Assembly (NCBI GenBank): GCA_905147135.1
Contig: LR990061.1
Span: 5,928,026-5,992,025, forward strand
DNA: 64,000 nucleotides
Direction: 5' to 3'
Source of the DNA: Blastobasis lacticolella
Lineage: Eukaryota; Arthropoda; Insecta; Lepidoptera; Blastobasidae
Shown: one piece after another, positions 19,631-31,211 of the stretch
Layout: every line of letters starts with the position of its first letter
How positions within the stretch are numbered: the stretch's first letter is position 1
Program-made: the position numbers and the translations under genes
The notes under the pieces: generated by a model
Database searches by the model: none
What the model was told of the DNA's origin: nothing
Seen by the model: the letters and a program-made list of their open reading frames with translations, nothing else

Positions 19631-20424
19631 ATATTAACAATGCCTGCAAAGCAAACTTGTATCGACCTCATATCTTGCGAGATACCAGCAAAATGGAAAC
19701 ACTGGGATCCATTATTGCTTTACTTAAATGCGTTTGCCCCAGTGTCCGGGTATCCGTAACGCACTTATCCGGATTGAACGAGATATCCGGAATGTTTGGG
19801 GTTACCGGACCCTTGGCGGTCAAGGTTGCCGTTTTCTTACACGATACCGTTAACACATCTCCTCGCCAAAAGTGTTTGAGGAATATTGTGGTAATATATA
19901 AGTTAGGTTAGGTTAGGTTAAGACTTTCGTTAGAATAACCATTCAATACACTTTCATCGACATGTTATCGGGTAGTGGTTCAAGAAGTCGAAGTGAGGGT
20001 AATCGTCGAATCCGAATGAGTGTAGAGAGATAGTAGAGAGACGATGACGTCTGTCTTCAGGAGCGACTTAACACAGCGGTACCAGTCTGCTCGTGACCAT
20101 GACGCATGCAACTGCGTCGAAATGTCGAGGTAGAAATAATACTAACCCTGGTAATAAACCCGATAGCATGTACGATGAAGGTATATGCAAGTTAAGTGCT
20201 ATTACAAGAAGAAGTGTTTTTCCTATTTCAGTTCAAGAGACTTCGTCATTTTCTTGAACTTGTCCTTTTCAAACTTGACACTTTCTCGACTTATTTTTTT
20301 GTATGTTTATGAGTTTGTATGTAATCTCCGAAAATATAGAAGCGATTTTGAAAATTCTGTCACTAATTGGAAGTGATATACGCAACTTCTACTTCCGAAA
20401 AATTAAATGAGGTACCGCGGGATA
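19631..20424. other. Spacer with a TTAGG run
   Basis: 19903-19920 is three and a half TTAGG units, the insect telomere motif at interstitial scale. 20085-20140 (GACCATGACGCATGCAACTG..TCGAAATGTCG) matches the interior of the MITE at 35546-35684. Confidence 0.5.
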
Positions 20425-20455
20425 GTTGAATGTTTACAGAGATCCGAACTGCGCG
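20425..20455 (+). repeat. 31-bp terminal-like repeat, left arm
   Basis: Starts GTTGAATGTTTACAGAGATC and ends CTGCGCG. Its exact reverse complement is at 25723-25753. Confidence 0.7.
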
Positions 20456-21426
20456 CGGATGAAACCGCAGAGGACAGGTAGTTTGTCCTAAATTATTTAT
20501 TTATTTAATCCTTCGTACAATCAGCCTTAACTTTAATTACCCTGTCAAACTGCTGCAGTTTGTTGGCAATGGTGTTTCTCTCATAATACATTCCGGATAA
20601 TGCCTACACTTGCTATGAAAAAAAAACCTTATGAACTATTGTGTATGTAACATAACACGAACCACATATATAAAGATCAGTATGTGATATTTATAAATAG
20701 TGCCCGGATTAATACTTGGCCCATGACATAAACGAGTGCCTACATACTTGCTATACAATCCAACGCATACCAAACGACAAAGTATATAAGTATCGATTTG
20801 CGATTACTGGTGCAGGAACTTCATTCTATGGTCGTACGCGGCAGTGAGTTCTTTGAAAAGCCTACGGAGGGAGACGGAGGAACTCATCCATGTGGTATTG
20901 ATACAAATTTATGTTTTGCTTTGTGAAATCCTGATAACTATGTTTCCTTTGAGCTGAACATTGTATTTGGGATGGATAACAATTCTCATTCCTATCTAAA
21001 GACCAAGTAGGTATACCTACATATGGCGAAGTTCGATGTAGGCATTTAATTAGACAAGTTTTAGGGTGAAATTAACAATTTAGTTCAATATAATCTCGAT
21101 ATTAGGCTGGAATAGAGGCTCAACTATTTCGAGGTCAAATGGGTGTTCTGCAGGGCTGGCCTTCGCAATTAATAACTACAAACTATCAGTTACAGATTTC
21201 GGCAACTTGATACCTATTGATATTGACGTCCTGATGTGGGTACAACTTATGAATTCTTTACTTTATATATGATACTTACATTATTAATGACATTTCTTGT
21301 GTAAGTATAATTACTTGAAATGTATCTAACTGGTTTCTGGAGAAAGATTGAGGATTATGGTGTCAAGAAATCGATGGATTTAGGTAGGTTATCATCCCAA
21401 ATGAAGCTTAGTTTCTTCGGAGCGTC
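20456..21426. other. Spacer, nothing recognised
   Basis: AT-rich unique-looking sequence; a few short poly-A and ATTTATTTA tracts. Confidence 0.35.
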
Positions 21427-21860
21427 GGTGGCCGAGCTGTTAAGGTATCCGACTCGTAAGCGAGAGGCACCGGTTTCGAATCACGCTGCGGCCATGTATC
21501 AATGACTCTTTTCTGAGTTACATATATTAGTTGAATTCTAACCAAAGCTCTAACAGTGAGGGAAAACATCGTGATGAAATGACCGTTTCATCAAAATCAA
21601 CAGTAGTATTGGATTCGAGTCTTCTCCACGTTAGGAGAGGGTATTGCCATAATCACCACGCTTGGTAGGCAGCGAGCGAACTCTTCGGGACAGACTCGAA
21701 GTTATCCGTGCTAAAAATTGCTACATCGAACAATAATGTGTAATCATGATCCAATCTGGTCAGGTTCCCCTGGTAGCAGGGTCATGGAGGTCAGATGGCA
21801 GTCGCTCCAATGTAATTATCTGATCTGTCAAATCCTGGATCACGGTCAAGGCGAACCCTG
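21427..21860 (+). mobile_element. SINE-B, full length, with a repeat C-like insert
   Basis: The tRNA-like head GGTGGCCGAGCTGTTAAGG..GACTCGTAAGCGAGAGG..CGGTTTCGAATC has A and B boxes of a Leu/Ser-type tRNA. It is followed by AACAGTGAGGGAAAACATCG, then the body TGATCCAATCTGGTCAGG..CTGGTAGCAGGGTCA. Between them, 21600-21700 contains GTATTGCCATAATCACCACG, a repeat C block, so the copy is mosaic. Confidence 0.75.
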
Positions 21861-22278
21861 CAAACAATAACCCATTTTATTATATTAAAATATGATATGT
21901 TTTTTTCGATATAATTAGATAAACTCAAAATAAACAAAATTATAGCATTTGAAATTGTTAACACTTCGAGTGGCGCTGATTTTCTCTATTTTTGAACAGT
22001 CTGCTTTCGATGTAGCCAAAGCAATTTAAAAGGTATTGATTTTTTCATGCTGAAAATAAAAAAGAAAAACCATGCGACTGGGAGCGAGCAGCAGTCCAAA
22101 AATGGAACATCAGGATTCCAAACAGACAACACTTGAGTGGCTATTGACATTAAGCTCGTCAAAATGAACGAAACAGGTCTATTATAGACCCATATTGACC
22201 CAAATATTTTACATATTGAACGCAGTGCGTTAATTTAGCAGACGAACACTGTGAGAACGCATAGTATAGCTACTTTAC

Positions 22279-22403
22279 TTATTATATTAGACGGGACTTA
22301 CACGCGACGTACCTTTTCGATTTGTTTTCCCGACGTTTCGGTAGGGTTACACCCACCGTGGTCACGAGGCGACCCCGTGGCGTAATTCCCGTCTAATATA
22401 ATA
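22279..22403. mobile_element. MITE with TTATTATATTAGACGGGA ends
   Basis: Left end TTATTATATTAGACGGGA and right end TCCCGTCTAATATAATAA are inverted. The interior has CCCGACGTTTCGGTAGGG and GTGGTCACGAGGCGACCCC, typical of a common lepidopteran nonautonomous element. Confidence 0.7.
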
Positions 22404-22614
22404 ATATGTGTAAAGAACGCGAGTTTAGTTTGAAACCTACTTTACTTAGAGAAGTATCGTTTGTAAACACGGGTATGTACATTGCACATGCACACTGTAC
22501 TTGAGGTAGTCAAATAAAGAAGTGGTTAAAAGGAGAATTGGTCCCATTTAAAACTGGTCTAATGGAGAAGTGGTCGAAATCAGAACTGGTCATATATACC
22601 AATAAATTGAATTA

Positions 22615-23461
22615 TCTTTATATATATAATTCTTCTGTGAGTGTGTATGTCACTGAACTACTCTCAAACGACTGGACCGATTTTGATAAATTTTTTGTGT
22701 GTGTTCAAGGGGATCTGGGAATGGTTTAGATTCACACCTAAGGTGTAGGGTAGGTGTAGGGTAGGTGTAGGGTAGGTGTAGGGTAGGTGTAGGGTAGGTG
22801 TAGGGTAGGTGTAGGGTAGGTGTAGGGTAGGTGTAGGGTAGGTGTAGGGTAGGTGTAGGGTAGGTGTAGGGTAGGTGTAGGGTAGGTGTAGGGTAGGTGT
22901 AGGGTAGGTGTAGGGTAGGTGTAGGGTAGGTGTAGGGTAGGTGTAGGGTAGGTGTAGGGTAGGTGTAGGGTAGGTGTAGGGTAGGTGTAGGGTAGGTGTA
23001 GGGTAGGTGTAGGGTAGGTGTAGGGTAGGTGTAGGGTAGGTGTAGGGTAGGTGTAGGGTAGGTGTAGGGTAGGTGTAGGGTAGGTGTAGGGTAGGTGTAG
23101 GGTAGGTGTAGGGTAGGTGTAGGGTAGGTGTAGGGTAGGTGTAGGGTAGGTGTAGGGTAGGTGTAGGGTAGGTGTAGGGTAGGTGTAGGGTAGGTGTAGG
23201 GTAGGTGTAGGGTAGGTGTAGGGTAGGTGTAGGGTAGGTGTAGGGTAGGTGTAGGGTAGGTGTAGGGTAGGTGTAGGGTAGGTGTAGGGTAGGTGTAGGG
23301 TAGGTGTAGGGTAGGTGTAGGGTAGGTGTAGGGTAGGTGTAGGGTAGGTGTAGGGTAGGTGTAGGGTAGGTGTAGGGTAGGTGTAGGGTAGGTGTACGGT
23401 AGGTGTAGGGCAGGTGTAGGGTTAGAACGCTACGCGAACGAAGTCGCGCCGGGTCCACTAG
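22615..23461 (+). mobile_element. Helitron-like element expanded by a minisatellite
   Basis: Starts A|TC at 22614/22615, then TTTATATATATAATTCTTCT and the conserved CGACTGGACCGATTTTGATA..GTTCAAGGGGATCTGGGAAT block. It ends with a small hairpin CGCGA-ACGAAG-TCGCG, ten bases, then CTAG|T. These are Helitron end rules (TC...hairpin-CTRR between A and T). The whole middle (22741-23421) is a tandem array. No rolling-circle helicase gene. Confidence 0.8.
22741..23421. repeat. 11-bp minisatellite TAGGTGTAGGG, about 62 units
   Basis: The 681 bp fit 62 units (the first lacks its T). Units are identical by eye until the last two, which read TACGG instead of TAGGG and CAGG instead of TAGG. The minus strand stays open throughout and would encode an 11-residue repeat (HLPYTYPTPT plus one), but this follows from the period and is not evidence of a gene. 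Confidence 0.97.
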
Positions 23462-23462
23462 T

Positions 23463-23630
23463 ATTTTATATATTAGTTTACACTTTATAATAATTTGTAT
23501 GTAGGTATAGGTTTTGTCTTTGTCTATTTTTTGTATCAGATTATTTTGTATGTATATTGTTTGTGTGTTTATAATTATGGGCCTCAGTTGCCTGCAGTAA
23601 ATGAATAACTAAATAAATAGAAAGAGACCA
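23463..23630 (+). repeat. LINE 3' tail (GCCTCAGTTGCCTG family)
   Basis: GTAGGTATAGGTTTTGTCTT, TATGGGCCTCAGTTGCCTGC and a TAAATGAATAACTAAATAAA tail. Directly abuts the Helitron end. Confidence 0.65.
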
Positions 23631-23697
23631 ATACAGAAGTGGTCCCCATACGTCAAAAAGTCCTCCTCTGTCGCTCACACACGGCCACACAAATCGC

Positions 23698-23775
23698 ATC
23701 ATCATCAGCGTACACTAGTCCACAGCTGGACATAAGGCCTCCCTTACCCCGCCATTGCACCCGTCCTCGGTTTGT
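23698..23775 (-). repeat. RTE-type LINE 3' end, degenerate
   Basis: CATCATCATCAGCGTACACT..GTCCACAGCTGGACATAAGG, the inverse of the usual CCTATGTCCAGCAGTGGAC..GATGATGATG end. Confidence 0.6.
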
Positions 23776-24419
23776 CCAACCGCTGTAAGTACTTAATTGA
23801 TGGGCCAGGTCAACAGGCGTGTACACACTCTAATTATTGGCGTGTAATACAATCTGATTATAGAGCGCGACCGCGTCAATCGAATATTGACATTACGGCA
23901 CTGGCCGTCCAATTATTACTGATTGAGCCGCTGATGAGTTTCCGAGTGCTAGAGTACGGGTCCGTGTCAATTATGGGGCTATGAAAATGCTTGATATGGA
24001 AAGATGGGGATGTACGGTTGGCCAAGAAAGTGAAGTAGCACCCTAAGGTTGAAGTTTGGTTGCACCTCTTAGAACATCAAGGTTTAGTGTCAACTAGAAG
24101 TTTTGTGAAAACTGATACATCACTTCCAGTTAGGTTACAAAGAATCCGCTCTTACCTGCCAGGGATGCTGATAGAGGCTAGCCCCCTAATGGTACAAAGG
24201 GAGAATACTTGGTATTGAGTGGTTCTGACGTGGAAAAGTATCTCTTTTCTAAAGGTATTCACTCTGACCAAGTGTGTACGTGTGTCAAGACATGTGCCAA
24301 TATCGCAAACGAGACAATTGCGAACCAATACACGAACAGCTGCCCAAATGGGTAGCGGTGACGCAAAATCGGATCGAATGAAATGAATTTGTCGTGGCCA
24401 AATCTGTCTGTAAAGTGAT
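23776..24419. other. Spacer, partly unique
   Basis: No repeat recognised. 23790-23985 is a balanced-composition non-repetitive patch. Confidence 0.35.
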
Positions 24420-24495
24420 TCTGGTAATGGAAATCTGTCGTGGACAATTTGGAAAGGCTCGAGCCCAGCAGTGGACTACAAGTTGGTTATGAGGG
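24420..24495 (+). repeat. RTE-type LINE 3' end, degenerate
   Basis: AAAGGCTCGAGCCCAGCAGTGGACTACAAGTTGG-like ending resembles the SLGEAYAQQW-encoding end of RTE elements. Short and without a tail. Confidence 0.4.
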
Positions 24496-25722
24496 AACTG
24501 CATTAGTGTTATTCTGGTTTGTACCCGGTATTTTGGAAATATCCCGGGAAATCATAGGCATGTGTCAATTTTGCTCATAGAGACAACAAACCTGCGGTTC
24601 TGTATTTTTGTTACCTGTAATGCAACCTAAATGAACGAATCGTAGACGTTATGGGCGATAGTTAGCGCTTACCATCAGTGGAACTCTGCTTGTTTGTCAC
24701 TGATAGAAAACTGCTTATCCACATAAACATGTATAACCCAATACCGAAAAATGGGGCCTGATAATCGCAAGATGAACAGGCCGATTATGAAAAAATGTAT
24801 AAAACATTTAAAAAATGAAAATTTTTATTGAAAGAAATTATAAAACAGAGATCTCTTTGCCAATTCAAGGCAAGGGCAAGTAGGACAGTATACTCCGTAG
24901 TTCTGTTAAGGTAGCTCGATCAATTAGATAATGTCATTTTAATGACCAAGCAGCAAACGATTCGTTTACTTATCCCCCAATAGTATATATTTAAGTTTCC
25001 TCATTGTACTTCTATCCTCTATTAATATTCAATGAATTTACACGTTCGCAAGATTTGGACGGTAAAGAGTAGATCTTCAAAGTATCTAATTAGGCATTAT
25101 AATATGCAATATTGTATGCGACTATTGATTTCATTGAACATTATATTTGACATTGCGATTAATTAATATTGGACATATAGTTTTCGAACATTGTATTTGA
25201 CATTTCTGACAGACATATTATGATTTAATTTTATATATGACATCTTTGAAGCATTTGTAATTTCCTTATAATTATTTAATTTAACATTTGACATAATTAT
25301 TATTTGATATTATAATATTAATTTAATTCTTGACGATTTCGTATCATGATACTATTTTACATTTTTGATTATTTTAATTAATTGTAGTTTAGCCTTTAAC
25401 TATTGGTAAGTTTATTCATTAAACTATTTTAAATGACGATGTATGATTATTACTACGAATAAATGAATATGAATATGAATATTCGAGTGGATCAAACACA
25501 GTGGTATTTACTATATTTTTAATTACACAGATCAGTTGTTCTGCCCACCGCTCCTATTAGTTGGCAACGAGGTACTCTATTATTTATGGAGCTATCAAAA
25601 AACATATTACAGACAGGATATGAGAGGAGTTTCCGCCATTGTTCTTTGATAGTTGATTGTACTCGGTTGCGAGGGAGACGTAGAGGATTTGCGAGATACT
25701 TGTCTTACGCGTTTTTCACCCA
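24496..25722. other. AT-rich spacer with a retroposon end
   Basis: 24600-24710 holds the CGTTATGGGCGATAGTTAGC..TACCATCAG end related to 15900. 25050-25480 is very AT-rich with repeated GACAT words. Confidence 0.4.
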
Positions 25723-25753
25723 CGCGCAGTTCGGATCTCTGTAAACATTCAAC
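25723..25753 (-). repeat. 31-bp terminal-like repeat, right arm
   Basis: Perfect reverse complement of 20425-20455; homology weakens outside. Confidence 0.7.
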
Positions 25754-25837
25754 AGTTTTCTGGCCCTTACAAGTTGTATTGTATTCCTACTTTTATATAA
25801 GAGTATTTTAATTGGAGTAGCTAGGCATTTGACTGCC

Positions 25838-25940
25838 ATGTCACCTGGTGGTAAATAGGGCATGCCTGTCTAGGAACAGCCTATTCACTCTGGCCTTGAA
25901 GGCGTCCAGTTTAAAATGATCAGGGAACACACTCGCAGAC
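25838..25940 (-). repeat. LINE C-terminal/3' fragment
   Basis: GCATGCCTGTCTAGGAACAG..CTTGAAGGCGTCCAG..GATCAGGGAACACACTCGC matches 5200-5290. Confidence 0.65.
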
Positions 25941-26746
25941 AGGTGAGTGGTCTAAAGTTAACTTGTCTCTGTCCAACTTCTGTATCGTTAATCCAAAAAA
26001 ATGATAGAGAGTATTTTTCCTCTTAAAACTAAACAGTCTTTCATTAATGTTTTTTATGCAGTGTAAACTTTAAAGGAAATTTAATATATTCCCTCCCCAA
26101 CAATTTTTATTCAAATACTAGCAACTGGTCCCAGCTTTGCATAGCTACAAACTAAACATAAATACCATTGGTGTACACTTTAATTGAAAATTGAAAATTC
26201 CGTTCAAGCATTGGTCGGGAGGGAGGGAGGGAGGGGGGAGGGACCTAGACAATTCTCAGTCTAGACTGCCAAGGCGAGAATTCAATATCCTATCCTACAT
26301 TACAATTAGGTATCCCACTCATCCGTTAAGCATAATTTTATTGGCCAATTCACTGAGAACAAACAACGAAGTCCTAGCGGTACAAATTAAATTTTATGAG
26401 CATCAAATTCGATCCCCATATTTGGAGGCAGAGCGTACCTTCTAACGATTGTACCCTCTATAATTGTATAGACGTTATTATTGTATTCAATAGCATTGTG
26501 TCGGTATTTATAGATGCATCCTTTGTGGTGATAGCCATTTTATTTATCCTGTCGTTGCCAAGTGATATATTGATAACGGTGCCTTTTTTTATTTAGGTAT
26601 TGTATGCGGTGGTATCCCTAGGTAGGCTCCCAAACAAACGCGATAATATCGAGTGCGTTTTTGTGATAAAACGCGTTCCGCGGCCTCCACACAGCTGCCC
26701 ACACGACAGAACATACGATCTTCCATAATCTTTCCTTTTTGTAATC
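25941..26746. other. Spacer with a G-rich tract
   Basis: 26217-26243 is GGGA repeated, then GGGGGG and AGGG, a G-quadruplex candidate. Otherwise nothing recognised. Confidence 0.4.
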
Positions 26747-26995
26747 ATCATCACAGCTCATAACAGTCCACTATGGTCTCGAAAGGGGAGGTTATTGCCA
26801 CAATGACCACGCTTGGCAGGCGGATTGGAGATGGCAGTGTTATAAATATAACAATGGAAAACGCTGCTGTCCATTTTCCAGCCTACGGAGGCTCTAGATC
26901 TTTTCCCGCAAAAACATTAGTCGCCTTGTATGGCACCCACGTGTGTAAGGGGTTGGTGCTATTCTACTCTGCCGAGCACCACACGGCCAATTTTT
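26747..26995 (+). repeat. Repeat C copy, 5' part shortened
   Basis: ATCATCACAGCTCATAACAG, then a short deletion of the GCAGGACTTAGGGCC block, and the full right half to CGGCC. Confidence 0.75.
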
Positions 26996-27556
26996 AATAT
27001 ACTACAGATAATTCTCTCACAAATAACAAACAAAACATTATGAATACGTTAAGTGTTTCTCACGACAATATAATGACCAAACAATATCGTACATATTGGG
27101 CCAAACTTCCCCGAGTGTGCCAGTAAGTAGTTGCAGAAACTTGCGGGCCGTTACTCCATAACTCTTAATATGTAAGTGGGAACACGTAGGTCCGTATTAT
27201 TGGTTTCCAATAAGGAACTATGGAAGGTCTGGTCAGGATGGAGAGAAATCTCGGTAAGTGGGTAGAAATCTCGCATCATAGGTACGTGAGCATACGTGAG
27301 CATACGTAAGCTTATTGATTCTTAGCTTGGCGACTTGGCTTGGACGCGGAGGGATCAGCTTACCGATTCCAATAAATGTTGCTAGCTTTTTATCCGCTTT
27401 GGGGTTTTCTTACACATGTAGTAGTGCCTATATACATGGGTAATATTGTGTAACTATGACAATAGTCCGTTTTTATTAAGATTTATTTATCATTTACGGG
27501 ATTGAGAGTAGTACAATAAAAATAAAATAATCATTTCGGCGTCAACCTCCCATTTT

Positions 27557-27690
27557 TGCCCGGGGTCCGCCTTGACCATGATCCAGTATTTTGCAGATCA
27601 GATAATTACAGTGGAGCGACTGCCAACTGATCTCCGTGACCCTGCTACCAGGGGAACCTGACCAGATTGGACCATGGTTACACATTCAGT
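27557..27690 (-). repeat. SINE-B body
   Basis: The reverse complement includes AATCTGGTCAGGTTCCCCTG, GTAGCAGGGTCACGGAGATC and the end GGATCATGGTCAAGGCGGAC. The tRNA-like head is missing. Confidence 0.7.
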
Positions 27691-27956
27691 CGCCTGATTA
27701 GAGGACTAAACCTTTTTAACCCTGGATAACTAATTGTCGACTCACGCCTCACGATCCAGGGATAATCGTTAAGGCTAACCCCGGGCCCTAGTACGCGCAG
27801 CATTACCAGGACATTAACGCCAAAATGGCGACAATTTTAGGTGGACTGCATGCGCGTGTCATTTTACACGTCAGTAGGTACTTCCGTATTGTCGACACGG
27901 CCTCTCAAAATAAAACGACCGAGTCTCAGAATATTTAATTCAATATCGTTCATTGT

Positions 27957-28189
27957 GCTTCTGCCGGTGAGTAAGGTCTCCAGTGCTCCATGGGGTGGGA
28001 ATTTGGGGAACCGTGGCTTTGGCAGTGTCAGTGGCATTTGCCTTTTTGCTGCCAGAGCAACGTGTTATAGAGGTGGGCAACGCATTGGCGATACTCTTGG
28101 TGTTGCTTATGTCTATAGGCAGTGGTGACTACTTCCCATTAGGTGGCCCGCTTGCCTGTTTGCCTATCGTATGCCATAAAAAAAAAATC
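27957..28189 (+). repeat. Repeat D, full-length copy
   Basis: Same layout as 13253-13502, ends with CCATTAGGTGGCCCGCTTGC..CGTATGCCATA and poly-A. Confidence 0.8.
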
Positions 28190-29164
28190 GCTCTGTAAAT
28201 ACATGAATGTCGTGCAATATCTACACTTAGCTTTGATTATACATTCCAAGGTTCCGCATTACAAGTCACGGCATAGGGGATGCTCAGTCATACATTTCTA
28301 ATGCGATCGCGAGTCCGTGCGCGACCGTACGCAGCCGATGACATCGAGTGACAACAATTTCCGGGGATACGTGAACAAGAATACCCGGAGAAATTGAATT
28401 CCATAAGAAATGAATATTGAAATTTAGAAGTTCATCATTATTTTCGATAAATTCGAATTTTTATTGAAATATTTTTCATATTTTTTATACTACTCAAAGC
28501 AGACTGCCCTCCTGGAAAACCATAACAGTTGCCAATGACATCTACGATTCATGCACTACACACAGTATTTCGATTGGAAAAAACTATAGAGCATAGTTTT
28601 AAATATTTTTTTTGAAAAATGATGAGAAATCGTCATTTTGTGGTTAATAACTTAATGGAAAAACTGAAGAAATACATATAAAAATTTCGCTTTCTGACAT
28701 AATCAGAGGCAATAGATTTTTCATATTAAAAATCCATTATTTCCGTGTACTCTGGGGTTGGAGCGCCTTTTGTTTCATGTAACAAAAATGCAGTACCGCA
28801 GGTACGTTGTCACTGAGAAGATTAAGATGAAATACCTCATGCTCATGCTTATCCTTTAAACCGGAACACAATAATACAAGCAAATGCAAGCCATTCAAGT
28901 TAAAGCCATTAAGTAAGATTTACACATAAGCACATAGGATTTTATTGACGACTTTAATGCTGAAATAGGTCACCTTAATAAAGCCTCCCGGGGCCTATGG
29001 CAATTGCAGAGCAACCTGATTCTCCCTAAGCGAGACTAAGAAACAGAATTTGATACAGCGAAAACATAGGTTAAATGTATATCATATAAACTCTATGAAG
29101 GAATTAAAACATAGGTACCGGAGTAGAAAAAAGTTTTGTTCCGTAATAACGAAGAATATTGTCG
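28190..29164. other. AT-rich spacer
   Basis: Unique-looking apart from a minus-oriented AACAAAAATGCAGTACCGCAGG..CACTGAG block (28780-28830) related to the 24590-24620 repeat. Confidence 0.35.
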
Positions 29165-29240
29165 AATAAAACTCTCTGGAGATCTCTAGAGGCCTATATC
29201 CAGCAGTGGGGTCTTTCGGCTGATATGATGATGATGATGA
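29165..29240 (+). repeat. RTE-type LINE 3' end
   Basis: GGAGATCTCTAGAGGCCTAT, CCAGCAGTGGGGTCTTTCGG, then GATGATGATGATG. The coding sense is LWRSLxEAYxQQW-like. Confidence 0.7.
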
Positions 29241-29540
29241 AGTATACAAAAGAGTACTTACGTACATAAATTACTAAAGTGTGTTTATTTGTGCTACACA
29301 AACGGTCTTAAATTCGGAAAAAATGAAAAATGCTCCATAATATGAATAAATTAAACTAACTACCCATAAAATTGCAATGTTTGTGAATACTCTTTGCGAG
29401 AACCTTATGCACAATATAAATGTGTGGCGCTCTGAAAATGCTAAACTACTATTTATTACTCTTAAATCATAATTCAGACCGCTCGGGGTCATAAATCCGA
29501 CTTTCAAATCTAAATTGTAAATAAGTACTGTGTTATAAAA

Positions 29541-30932
29541 CAAGGCAGCGTTATTGGATGTCTTCTATTCCTAATCTACATCAATGACCTGCCAAAAGCC
29601 GTAGCGGAGTTATGTATTTTATTTGCTGACGACATTTCCCTTCTAACATCATGTGAAGATAGTGTTAACCTCCAACAAAAACTTCACTCCATACTAAACT
29701 CCATATCAGGTTGGCTGCATGACCATAATCTAGAAATTAATTTCAACAAAACTAAACTCATGACGTTCCTTCCCCATCAAAAAGCCCCTCTCAAAATAAA
29801 TTATACCTATAATAACAATAACATAGAGACAGTAAACGAATTTACATTATTAGGCGTAAATATAGATACAAATATTAATTGGAAAGCACATATCTGTAAA
29901 ATCAGAAAGAAACTGTCAAAATTCTCATACGCCCTCCACGAAGTAAAAACATCCACAAACTACATATATACTATGCCTATGCGCATTCGTGGCTCAGCTA
30001 CGGCATAATACTGTGGGGAAATAGCACCGACGCGCCATCTCTGTTTATCTCACAAAAGAAGCTAATTCGCATACTGATGAATATTAAACCAACCGACAGC
30101 TGCAAACCTCACTTCATACAACATAAAATACTCACCATCCCATGCTTATATATACTAGAAGTTTGTAAATTCGTCCGCAACCATCCTGAGTTCTATCAGA
30201 AACGGGAGGATGTACCTGTGAAATACAACCTGCGCGACGAAAGCAAACTAATGTTACCCACCTCACGCCTCACAATCCATTCAACCAGCCCATTGATCAT
30301 GTCCATAAAGATATATAACAAATTACCTGAAAAACTCCGAAATGAAACGAATAATAAAAAATTCACCCAATACTTAAAAGAACTACTTCAGACTAAAAGT
30401 TATTACAGTTTAAAAGAATATTTAGAAGATAAATTAAAGTAATTCATTGCAATATACATATAATTTTACTATTTAAGATACTATTTACACATGTATATGT
30501 ATTGTATTAAAAATTATTGTTATTTACGTATATATATGTATACCTACCTATTAAACTTCTCTATTTTAGATTTATAAACTTGTCTTTAATAAATAGACAA
30601 TAAGGCATTAGGTTAGATATTATAATATCGTAAATTATACTTACATAGATACTTATTATAGATAGGTACAGTTTTGGTCTGCCTATGTAAACTTTGCCTA
30701 AAGTAAAACAACTTTTACTTATATTGTTTAATATTAAGCTTATTAAAGATTGCCTTGTTAATAGCCATCCGTAGGTAGATAATATACTCGTAACGAAACT
30801 GTTATTTAAATTAGAAAATAATATAACCCTAGTATTTTTAAGTTTTTAATATTGTAGTGCCCGTCAGGGTCATAATTGTAAATTACTTTTATGAAGCAAT
30901 AAACATTTGAGTATTGAGTATTGAGTATAAGT
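29541..30932 (+). pseudogene. CR1/Jockey-type LINE, 5'-truncated, one frameshift
   Basis: The frame from 29541 reads QGSVIGCLLFLIYINDLP, then the reverse-transcriptase active-site motif FADD (29622-29633), the LLGVNID..WKAHI thumb-side block, and a loss of frame near 29975-30000. The second frame continues with SYGIILWGNS, QKKLIRILMN and KIYNKLPEKLRN to the stop before 30445. The 3' UTR ends at AATAAACATTTGAGTATTGA and tandem GAGTATT. The copy lacks endonuclease and most of the RT fingers, and GS(V)IGC replaces the usual GSVLGP, so it is dead. Confidence 0.88.
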
Positions 30933-31211
30933 ATTGGTTATTACATACGTACCTGTGTTTGTAATACCGACTAAACACTAAACAAATCACGTCTTTGCCC
31001 ACAGGAGGGCTGGGCAAAGACTATGTACGCCACTTATTAGTTATTTTTTATGTTACGGAAATGATTATAAGTAACAATATATACGGCCGCCGGTTTCTTT
31101 TTCTTTTTTCCCTTGTTTTTGTTATATTTGAGTTGTTCATCCATTCATTTAATACTATTTTAGCTACCTCCAAAAATGAGTTGCACGTATTATTCAGATT
31201 ATTCGCGCACG
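30933..31211. other. Spacer
   Basis: Nothing recognised. Confidence 0.35.

Noticed and set aside
19903..19920. Telomere (TTAGG)n
   Set aside because: Only three and a half units; short interstitial runs are common and there is no telomeric context.
21427..21500. Possible tRNA-Leu/Ser gene
   Set aside because: It is the tRNA-like head of a SINE-B copy: broken acceptor stem, no T-stop, and the SINE body follows directly.
22664..23458. 264-codon open frame with an 11-residue HLPYTYPTPT-type repeat on the minus strand
   Set aside because: It is the direct consequence of an 11-bp tandem repeat lacking stops; starts and ends in flanking Helitron sequence and has no gene-like context.
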